The position numbers were made by a program, and so were the translations under genes. Under the pieces are notes generated by a model that was not told the DNA's origin, searched no databases, and saw nothing but the letters and a program-made list of their open reading frames with translations. 8,997 nt of DNA, from NCBI GenBank assembly GCA_002372325.1, contig DFFT01000049.1:1-8997 (forward strand). Direction: 5' to 3'. Shown here piece after piece: positions 1 through 5,576 of the stretch; positions within the stretch are counted from its first letter, which is position 1; each line of letters begins with the position of its first letter. Origin of the DNA: Succinivibrionaceae bacterium UBA3769. Its GTDB lineage: Bacteria > Pseudomonadota > Gammaproteobacteria > Enterobacterales > Succinivibrionaceae.

Positions 1-1257
1 CTTCTCTTTTTAAGCGAGATGCTGCACACCCAATATGACCGGAGGGCGTTCATTATCGTTGACGGTTACGATGATCCCCTGGAAGCAGCCACCCAAAACG
101 GCTATTACGATAAGATGCTTAACGTAATAGCCGGAATGCTGGAAACCGCCCTTAAGACCAATTACCACCTTGAGAACGGCTTTGTCACCGGAAAACTCCA
201 TATCTCCTTTCAGAGCATCTATTCAGGCTTTAACAACTATGTCGAAACCAACATCACCAATAATAGCTATGCCGAATTCATGGGATTTACCAAAGACGAA
301 ACCGCAGCCCTTCTGAAAGCTCACGGCATGGAAAACCGCCTTCAGGACGTTATGGAATGGTACGGAAGCTATAACTTTGCCGGAAATGAGATGCTTTGTC
401 CAGGGAGCGTTACCAAATTCCTCTCCCGGGCTCTCAATGCGAAACCCGAACCCGCCGCCTTCCGGCCGGAAAGCTTCCGGGCAAATTCCGGCATAAACGA
501 CATCCTTGAGATCCTGATGAAGAGCCCCCGGGCGAAGGATATCCAGCGTTTTCAGAATCTTCTGGAAGGCAAAACAGAAGAAATTATCCTCCGGGAATTC
601 ACCACCTATCCGGCCATCACCTCAAACACCGATTTTGATACCTTTGCCAACCTGATGCTGCATACAGGATATCTTACGGTGGCAAAGGATGCTGTTCCCT
701 CTGCCAGGAACAGAGCAGTGGTCAGAATTCCCAATAATGAGGTTCTGGAATGCTTTTCCGATAAAGCGGATACGATTTTCAGCGCAGGCAATCCGGAATG
801 GCTGGCAAAGGCCATGACGCTCCGGGATGCTCTGTTAAGCGGGGATGCGGATCAGGCTCAGGACATCATGAATGCCATGCTCCGGATGTTTATCAGCACG
901 CGGGAATTAGGCAGCAAAGCCTTTTACCGTGAATTTATGACCAGAGCTCTCGGCGTAACCACCAGGGCGGAAATGAAACTCGCATTCAGCGATGAAGGCG
1001 ATAAAGAATGCTTTGATCTCGTTATCCGGGATGACAGCGTAAGCTCAGCCGTCATCATGAAAGGCAGCATAAGCGAAAGCTCCAGGGCTTCCGCGCGGAG
1101 CAGGGAATGCACCAAGGCTCTTCAGCAGATTGAAGAGAGTAGCTATAACTCTGAGCTTAAAGAGGGGTATGATGCTGTAAGGAAGCTCGGCATCGTATTC
1201 TTCAAGAAGATCTGTGTGATAATGGAAAAGAGCCAGCTGGATAAAGCGGCAGAGTAA
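1..1257 (+). CDS. AAA-ATPase-like / PD-(D/E)XK nuclease family protein, 5' partial (paralog 1)
   Basis: The frame is open from the first base of the window, so the ATG at 19 is internal and the true start lies upstream. The visible 418 residues align without gaps to residue 183 onward of the complete paralog at 1622-3424; adding the missing 182 gives 600 residues, the same length, so this is a full-size gene cut by the window edge and not a fragment. The family has an N-terminal P-loop ATPase domain (off-window here), a Walker B-like IDEYD motif, a helical middle region and a C-terminal PD-(D/E)XK nuclease-like domain. Here the Walker B-like motif reads VDGYD (58-72), with glycine replacing the acidic residue. 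In the C-terminal domain FDLVI keeps the first aspartate, but the following strand (AVIMKGS) lacks the usual E-x-K. The protein may therefore be catalytically weak or inactive (inference). Its cellular function is unknown. Family membership is secure through the paralog. Confidence 0.85.
   Translation, partial: LLFLSEMLHTQYDRRAFIIVDGYDDPLEAATQNGYYDKMLNVIAGMLETALKTNYHLENGFVTGKLHISFQSIYSGFNNYVETNITNNSYAEFMGFTKDETAALLKAHGMENRLQDVMEWYGSYNFAGNEMLCPGSVTKFLSRALNAKPEPAAFRPESFRANSGINDILEILMKSPRAKDIQRFQNLLEGKTEEIILREFTTYPAITSNTDFDTFANLMLHTGYLTVAKDAVPSARNRAVVRIPNNEVLECFSDKADTIFSAGNPEWLAKAMTLRDALLSGDADQAQDIMNAMLRMFISTRELGSKAFYREFMTRALGVTTRAEMKLAFSDEGDKECFDLVIRDDSVSSAVIMKGSISESSRASARSRECTKALQQIEESSYNSELKEGYDAVRKLGIVFFKKICVIMEKSQLDKAAE
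526..897 (+). repeat. Homogenised tract shared with 2693-3064 (copy 1)
   Basis: This segment of paralog 1 matches 2693-3064 at a constant offset of 2167 bases with about 19 mismatches in 372 positions (about 95%), counted by hand. The 105 bases just upstream (421-525 against 2588-2692) have about 34 mismatches (about 68%), and the sequence after 897 diverges abruptly to weak similarity. It encodes the helical region between the ATPase and nuclease-like domains. Sharp edges within otherwise old paralogs point to gene conversion or recombination. Confidence 0.85.
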
Positions 1258-1349
1258 CCAATGAAAGCCCGTGTTTTCAGGTAAGCGTTCTTCTCGTAAA
1301 GCCCTGTCTTTGCTCTGGAATGAAATAAACAGAAAGGAGACCATAAGAA

Positions 1350-1559
1350 ATGGCCTCCGGTAATAAAACGGAACCGCAATGCGTGCAAAATCACCAAAAA
1401 TTCATTTTTCGTTTGCGTATTGCTGCGGTGATTCAGTTATTCAGTGTGCTGATGTGCAAAACTGCCAAAAATGAAACATTTACTTGGAAAATGAACATTG
1501 AGAATAATGCGTTCATCCGGCCAAATGTCCAGAATACGGCGTCAACTTGGATTATTTGA
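1350..1559 (+). CDS. Possible small ORF, 69 residues, hypothetical
   Basis: The only support is a good Shine-Dalgarno sequence, AAGGAG at 1334-1339, ten bases before the ATG, plus an uninterrupted frame to TGA. The product is a mixed-composition peptide (isoleucine, asparagine, lysine, two cysteines) with no signal peptide, clear membrane segment or motif that I recognise, and no resemblance to either neighbour. It lies in AT-rich spacer where a frame of this length can occur by chance. It may be a spurious ORF or the remnant of a lost gene. No function is proposed. Confidence 0.2.
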   Translation: MASGNKTEPQCVQNHQKFIFRLRIAAVIQLFSVLMCKTAKNETFTWKMNIENNAFIRPNVQNTASTWII

Positions 1560-1567
1560 GGATATTT

Positions 1568-1596
1568 TTGCAAAGAACAGCCATTGCTGTTACAAA
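1568..1596 (+). promoter_or_regulatory. Candidate sigma70 promoter with a dyad in its spacer
   Basis: TTGCAA (1568-1573) and TACAAA (1591-1596), each matching four of six consensus bases, are separated by exactly 17 bases. This would start transcription near 1603, about 20 bases before the ATG at 1622. A perfect inverted repeat, AACAGC-CATT-GCTGTT (1576-1591), fills the spacer and could be an operator. Both hexamers are weak, so the call rests on spacing and position. Confidence 0.33.
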
Positions 1597-1621
1597 CATG
1601 TTTGCGCCTTAAGGACAGGAT

Positions 1622-3424
1622 ATGACTGAATTGCTAACATACCGGAATTTTGCAGTAGGTATTGAAAACTTTGAGGAACTCAGAGCCAGAAAACTTGTGT
1701 ATATTGACAAAACCTCCTATCTTGAAGACCTGGTACAGCGTTCCAAGGTTACATTGCTCCTGAGGCCTCGGAGATTCGGCAAAACTCTTTCCATGAGCAT
1801 GCTGGCCTCTTTTTTGGAAATGAACTATCAGCATCCGGAGGACAAAAGCCGGCCGGAAAGGCTCTTTAAGGATCTGACCATCTATAAGAACAAGGCTTTC
1901 TGCGATGAATACATGGGACGATTCCCGGTTATCAGCATTTCCCTGAAATCCGTTCAGGGGAGAGATTTTGTGGGAGCCATGAACAGACTTCTGGAAGTTG
2001 TGCTGGGACCTCTTTTTGACAAATATGATTTTCTTCTTTCAAGCAATAAACAATCTAAAGCGGCAAAGAAAGCGCTTGAATGGAAAATTGATTTTTGTAT
2101 GGATGGCGACAAAGACCTTACTAAAAAAACCGTGATGGCCAAAGCTGTAAGACTGGCGATAAGCTCTGTTTTGTTCCTCAGCAAAATGCTCTCAAAGGAA
2201 TACAAACGAGAGACTGTGATAATCATCGACGAATACGATGTTCCCTTGCAGAAGGCAAAAGTGAACGGCTATTACGATGACATGCTGGACGTAATCAAGG
2301 AAATGCTGGGAAATGCCCTTAAAACAAACACCAGCCTGGAAATGGGCTTTGTAACCGGATGTCTCCGCATCGCTCATCAGAGCATCTTTACTGACATCAA
2401 TAATTTTGACGAATTTGGCATCAAAGATGCCTCGTATTCCCGGTTTATCGGACTCACCAAGGACGAAACCACAAAGCTTCTCAGTCAGTGCGGCATGGGA
2501 AACCGCCTCCCTGACGTTCTTGAATGGTATGACGGCTATAATTTTGCCGGACACAGCATGCTGTGCCCCTGGAGTGTTCTCAAATTCCTGTCCCGAGCAC
2601 TTGATGCGGAACACGATCCGGAAATATTCCAGCCGGAAAACTACTGGGCGAATTCCAGCGGCAACGACATTATCGAGATCTGCATGAGACGTCCCCGGGC
2701 GAAGGATATCCAGCGCTTTCAGAATCTTCTGGAAGGCAAAACAGAAGAAATTGTCCTCCGGGAATTCACCACCTATCCGGCCATCACCTCAAACACCGAT
2801 TTTGATACCTTTGCCACCCTGATGCTGCATACAGGATACCTTACGGTGGCAAATGATGCTGTTCCCTCCGCCAGGAACAGAGCAGTGGTCAGAATTCCCA
2901 ATAATGAGGTTCTGGAATGCTTTTCCGAGAAGGCGGAGACGATTTTCAGCGAAAGCAATCCGGAATGGCTGGAAAAGGCAATGACGCTCCGGGACGCCCT
3001 GTTAAGCGGGGATACGGATCAGGCTCAGGACATCATGAATGCCATGCTCCGGAGGTTTATCAGCGTGAGAGACACCAGTCATGAGTATTACTATCACATG
3101 TTCCTTTCCGGGGTACTATCCATGACCGCTGAAGAGAATATCGATGTAATTTCCCAGATTGAAAAGGGTGATGGCTATCCGGACATCGTTATTGATAACA
3201 AAAGGAACAGAGAAGCGGTGATCCTGGTACTCAAAAAATCCGACGGGCAGAAGTTCTCGCAGCTGAAAAAGTGGGCAGAGGATGCTCTGGATCAGATAAG
3301 GACAAATGCTTACGACAGAGATTTCAAAGACCGGAAATACCTGAAAATTTGTAACTTCGGCATTTCATTTTTCGGGAAGGAGTGTCTCGCGCTTAAAATG
3401 CCGGATGACTCCGCCGCAAAATGA
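1622..3424 (+). CDS. AAA-ATPase-like / PD-(D/E)XK nuclease family protein, complete (paralog 2)
   Basis: This 600-residue protein has the full layout of the family. The N-terminus carries the typical IENFEELR...YIDKTSYL stretch (residues 14-33), followed by the P-loop-like RPRRFGKT (48-55) and the Walker B-like IDEYD (202-206), then a helical middle region with the conserved WYDGYNFAG (302-310) and a C-terminal nuclease-like domain from about 490. In that last domain YPDIVI (519-524) supplies the first acidic residue, D521. The next core strand reads ILVLKK (534-539), so K538 is present but the usual glutamate two places before it is valine (V536); nuclease activity is doubtful. The ATG at 1622 follows AAGGA (1611-1615), and the family N-terminus begins a few residues in, which supports this start. 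The ATPase motifs are intact, unlike in paralog 1 upstream. A terminator follows 24 bases after the stop. The biological role of the family is not established; mobile-element or defence links are guesses. Confidence 0.92.
   Translation: MTELLTYRNFAVGIENFEELRARKLVYIDKTSYLEDLVQRSKVTLLLRPRRFGKTLSMSMLASFLEMNYQHPEDKSRPERLFKDLTIYKNKAFCDEYMGRFPVISISLKSVQGRDFVGAMNRLLEVVLGPLFDKYDFLLSSNKQSKAAKKALEWKIDFCMDGDKDLTKKTVMAKAVRLAISSVLFLSKMLSKEYKRETVIIIDEYDVPLQKAKVNGYYDDMLDVIKEMLGNALKTNTSLEMGFVTGCLRIAHQSIFTDINNFDEFGIKDASYSRFIGLTKDETTKLLSQCGMGNRLPDVLEWYDGYNFAGHSMLCPWSVLKFLSRALDAEHDPEIFQPENYWANSSGNDIIEICMRRPRAKDIQRFQNLLEGKTEEIVLREFTTYPAITSNTDFDTFATLMLHTGYLTVANDAVPSARNRAVVRIPNNEVLECFSEKAETIFSESNPEWLEKAMTLRDALLSGDTDQAQDIMNAMLRRFISVRDTSHEYYYHMFLSGVLSMTAEENIDVISQIEKGDGYPDIVIDNKRNREAVILVLKKSDGQKFSQLKKWAEDALDQIRTNAYDRDFKDRKYLKICNFGISFFGKECLALKMPDDSAAK
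2693..3064 (+). repeat. Homogenised tract shared with 526-897 (copy 2)
   Basis: This is the partner of the 526-897 tract and covers residues of about 358-481 of paralog 2. Many of the differences are third-position changes, and they cluster toward the 3' end: about 6 mismatches in the first 195 bases against about 13 in the remaining 177. That gradient is compatible with a conversion tract that was longest-lived or most recently renewed at its 5' part. Confidence 0.85.
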
Positions 3425-3447
3425 GGAACACCCCCGATAAGAAACAT

Positions 3448-3482
3448 AACCGGCTGTCATCTGATGGCCGGTTTTGCTTTTT
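3448..3482 (+). terminator. Intrinsic terminator after paralog 2
   Basis: A perfect 7-bp stem, AACCGGC (3448-3454) with GCCGGTT (3467-3473), encloses a 12-base loop and runs directly into a T-rich tail (TTTTGCTTTTT). It lies 24 bases after the stop codon and separates the ATPase gene from the T6SS genes. Confidence 0.85.
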
Positions 3483-3784
3483 CGCCGGATGCTGCAGCTT
3501 TCGGATCCGGAGAAAACTGTCTTAAGCCCCGTTAAAACCTGAAAACAAAGCGGCGGGAAGGCAGGCAGGAAAGCAATGCCTTTGGAGATCGCCTCCGAAA
3601 TATCCGAAAACATAGTTTTTCGCTGACACCCCGGGCCGCCAAATCCGGTTTTTTCCGGTTCCTCCAGATGAAAAACAGCATAAAACCTCCGAAAAATTCA
3701 TTTTTTATCACATTTCTGAGCAGCGTATTTGCGGAAATTGCCTACTGCGTCACCATCCGATAACGGCAATCGTGTAAGATTAAA

Positions 3785-3813
3785 TGCGGGCTTGCTGCGA
3801 TTATAAGCCCGCA
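3785..3813. promoter_or_regulatory. Stem-loop in the tssA leader
   Basis: TGCGGGCTT (3785-3793) and AAGCCCGCA (3805-3813) form a perfect 9-bp stem with an 11-base loop. It ends 19 bases before the TTG start and 34 before the ATG alternative of tssA. There is no T-run after it on the plus strand, so it is not a standard terminator in the reading direction. It could be an RNA structure controlling translation or stability, or a protein-binding dyad. Confidence 0.6.
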
Positions 3814-3832
3814 GCATCTTATAAATTAACGT

Positions 3833-4924
3833 TTGAATCATCCGCCTATGGACCTCCCTGACACCGCCTCTCTTTTGAAGCCGCTCCCTGACAACGACGT
3901 CGGCGAAAATATGGAATATGATCCGCTTTACATGCAAATGGAGGAACTGGCCATCAGCGTTCCCCCTTCGGAAATGGGAGATTCGGTAAGCGCGGGACGG
4001 GATCCGGATTACCGGAATCTTGTTAAAAACACCACGGCGCTGTGGGGAAAAACCCGGGATCTCAGAGTAGCCGTCTATCACACGGTGGCTGCCTTCTGCC
4101 TGAACGGCCTTTCCGGCATGAAGCAGGGCCTCGAGATGATCGCTTATCTCTGCGAAGATCTCTGGGACAAATGCTATCCCGAGCTGGATCCCGATGATGA
4201 CAACGATCCCACGGAAAGACTTAACATTCTCAGCATTCTCTCCCCGAAGCCCGGAAGCTACAACGACCCCATCGATTTTGTCGGACAGTTCCGGAAACGC
4301 CGGATCTGCGATGTCCTGCCCTATTCCCTCAGGGACGCTCTTCTGGCTCAGGGCATCATTCATGCCGGGGAAGACAGCGATCCCGTGAATCCGGCCCAGC
4401 TGGCCGGGGCTTTCTCGGCGCTGCCCCGTAATGTCATCGGGGATCAGTATCAGCTTCTCACCGAGGTAAGCGATCTTTTAAACAACATCCGCGACACCAT
4501 CAACGCCAAAATCGGCGATGCCGCTTCGGTGAATTTTGAAACCCTGGAAAAGGAAACGGGCTATCTGGACAAATTCCTGAAATCCCAGCTTTCCGAAGGC
4601 GGCAACGAAGCCCCGGCGGATGAATCCGGCGGAATGGCCGATGCCACTCCGGAGGCCGGGGTTGCCGCTCCCGCCGCAGCGCCGCAAAAGGCAATAAAAG
4701 ATTTGAACACTCTTATCGTCACCAACCGCAAGGACGCCCTCCTCCTTATCAGCAAGAGCGCCGATTATTTCCGGAATGCGGAGCCCTCAAGCCCGCTCCC
4801 TTTCCTTCTGGACAGAGCCGTCCGGATGTCGGACATGAACTTTATGGAGATCCTTAAGGAAATCGACCGGAACTCACTGGATCGGGCCCGGGAACAGCTG
4901 GGGGTGAAGGAAGACGACGATTAA
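3833..4924 (+). CDS. tssA: T6SS protein TssA (ImpA-family, short TssA1-like class)
   Basis: TssA proteins guide assembly of the T6SS baseplate and of the Hcp tube and TssBC sheath in the cytoplasm. The ImpA_N-type domain fills roughly residues 12-155: LLKPLPDNDVGENMEYDPLY near the N-terminus, then RDPDYRNL, W71 and the stretch DLWDKCYPELDP (109-120), all typical. An acidic, alanine/proline-rich linker lies at about 253-286. The C-terminus carries the conserved DYFRNAEPSSPLPFLLDRA block (311-329), as in short TssA proteins of about 350 residues; 363 residues fits. No long C-terminal VasJ- or VasL-type extension is present. The start is uncertain: TTG at 3833 lies just after an in-frame TAA (3827-3829), so the only choices preserving the conserved LLKPLP are TTG 3833 and ATG 3848. 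Neither has a clear Shine-Dalgarno sequence. The gene is followed by a 112-base gap before tssB. Confidence 0.93.
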   Translation: MNHPPMDLPDTASLLKPLPDNDVGENMEYDPLYMQMEELAISVPPSEMGDSVSAGRDPDYRNLVKNTTALWGKTRDLRVAVYHTVAAFCLNGLSGMKQGLEMIAYLCEDLWDKCYPELDPDDDNDPTERLNILSILSPKPGSYNDPIDFVGQFRKRRICDVLPYSLRDALLAQGIIHAGEDSDPVNPAQLAGAFSALPRNVIGDQYQLLTEVSDLLNNIRDTINAKIGDAASVNFETLEKETGYLDKFLKSQLSEGGNEAPADESGGMADATPEAGVAAPAAAPQKAIKDLNTLIVTNRKDALLLISKSADYFRNAEPSSPLPFLLDRAVRMSDMNFMEILKEIDRNSLDRAREQLGVKEDDD

Positions 4925-4946
4925 ATTTGAATTTTTTAGAATAATC

Positions 4947-4963
4947 TGTAACCGCGCTTGCAT
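4947..4963 (+). promoter_or_regulatory. Weak sigma54-like element upstream of tssB
   Basis: TGTAAC, five bases, then TTGCAT has the spacing and the -12 half (TTGCA) of the sigma54 consensus, but the invariant GG of the -24 half is GT. If used, transcription would begin near 4973, about 64 bases before tssB. This is marginal, and no better sigma70 pair was found in the 112-base gap. Confidence 0.18.
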
Positions 4964-5036
4964 TCAGGCGTTGTGTATACGGATGCTTCAGAAACTGTTA
5001 AAAAATTAAAAACAGAAAGTTAAAGGAGATAATCCC

Positions 5037-5570
5037 ATGGCAGGTACAAATTCTCAGAAGTTTGTGGGAAAGAACAGAGCCCCGCGGGTGCAGGTTGAAT
5101 ACGATGTCGAGCTTTACGGCGCCGAAAAGAAGGTTAATCTGCCCTTCGTTATGGGAGTGATGTCTGACCTTTCCGGAAAGCCGGCAGAACCCCTTCCCAG
5201 CGTGGAGGAGCGCAGCTTTCAGGAATTCGATGCCGAGAACTTCGATGACAGAATGAAGAGCATCAAGCCCAGAGTGGCCTTTTCCGTGCCCAACACCCTT
5301 ACCGGCGAAGGCAATCTGGCAGTGGACATTACCTTTGAAAGCATGGACGACTTTTCTCCGGACAAGGTAGCCGAAAAGGTAGAGGGCCTCAAGCAGCTTC
5401 TGGAAGCCCGGAAGCAGCTCTCCAACCTCTTAAGCTACATGGACGGCAAGACCGGCGCCGAGGAGCTTATCGCCAAGATCCTCAAGGATCCCGCCCTTTT
5501 GCAGGCTCTGGCCAAGGAAGCCAATCCTGAAAAGACCGCCGCCCCCGCTGAGAATACTGACAAGGAGTAA
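5037..5570 (+). CDS. tssB: T6SS contractile sheath small subunit TssB (VipA/ImpB)
   Basis: TssB pairs with TssC to form the contractile sheath around the Hcp tube in the cytoplasm. The 177 residues match the family length and features: SQKFVGKNRAPRVQVEYDVE at 6-25, then LPFVMGVMSDLSGK (35-48), RSFQEFDAENFDDRMKSIKPR (59-79) and the DFSPDKVAEKVEGLKQLLEARKQL helix (105-128). The C-terminal tail after about 160 is alanine/lysine-rich and charged. The ATG at 5037 is fixed by AAGGAG (5023-5028) eight bases upstream. The stop is six bases before tssC, and the SD for tssC lies inside the end of this gene, so the two are translated from one message in matched amounts. Nothing unusual is seen. Confidence 0.97.
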   Translation: MAGTNSQKFVGKNRAPRVQVEYDVELYGAEKKVNLPFVMGVMSDLSGKPAEPLPSVEERSFQEFDAENFDDRMKSIKPRVAFSVPNTLTGEGNLAVDITFESMDDFSPDKVAEKVEGLKQLLEARKQLSNLLSYMDGKTGAEELIAKILKDPALLQALAKEANPEKTAAPAENTDKE

Positions 5571-5576
5571 TGGAAA

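Larger units (their letters stand above)
1258..1621. other. Intergenic gap between the two ATPase paralogs
   Basis: These 364 bases look more AT-rich than the genes on either side. No clear intrinsic terminator follows the first gene, and no fragment of the ATPase family or of a transposase is recognisable. The gap holds a doubtful 69-codon ORF (1350-1559), a short direct repeat of ATTCAG around 1431-1446, and a promoter/operator candidate at 1568-1596 serving the next gene. Confidence 0.6.
3425..3832. other. Spacer between the ATPase gene and the T6SS locus
   Basis: About 400 bases without a supported gene on either strand; the reading frames crossing it are short or shadows of neighbours. 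It begins with an intrinsic terminator (3448-3482) and ends with a strong stem-loop (3785-3813) in front of tssA. A TCCGGTT pair near 3645-3660 and AT-rich sequence around 3680-3720 are visible. I found no convincing sigma70 promoter: TAAGAT at 3775-3780 resembles a -10 element but has no -35 partner at proper spacing. No GG-N10-GC sigma54 element was found either. Confidence 0.6.

Noticed and set aside
1..1257. Paralog 1 as a truncated pseudogene starting at ATG 19
   Set aside because: The frame is open to the window edge and aligns from its first codon to residue 183 of the paralog, giving a full 600-residue length once the off-window part is added.
2192..2614. Minus-strand open frame of 140 codons inside paralog 2
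   Set aside because: It is antisense to conserved family motifs (IDEYD, WYDGYNFAG), and a mirror-image frame appears over paralog 1, as expected of a shadow.
3365..3613. Minus-strand 82-codon frame in the spacer after paralog 2
   Set aside because: It runs through the terminator hairpin and into the end of paralog 2, lacks a recognisable motif, and is of chance length.
3752..3780. Sigma70 promoter for tssA using TAAGAT as the -10
   Set aside because: No -35-like hexamer occurs 16 to 18 bases upstream; the position holds ACCATC or similar.
3698..4363. Minus-strand open frame of 221 codons across the tssA start
   Set aside because: It overlaps the conserved ImpA_N coding region of tssA in antisense and shows no family motif.
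5570..5576. ATG overlapping the tssB stop as a tssC start
   Set aside because: It is out of frame with TssC; the ATG at 5577 is in frame and well spaced from AAGGAG.
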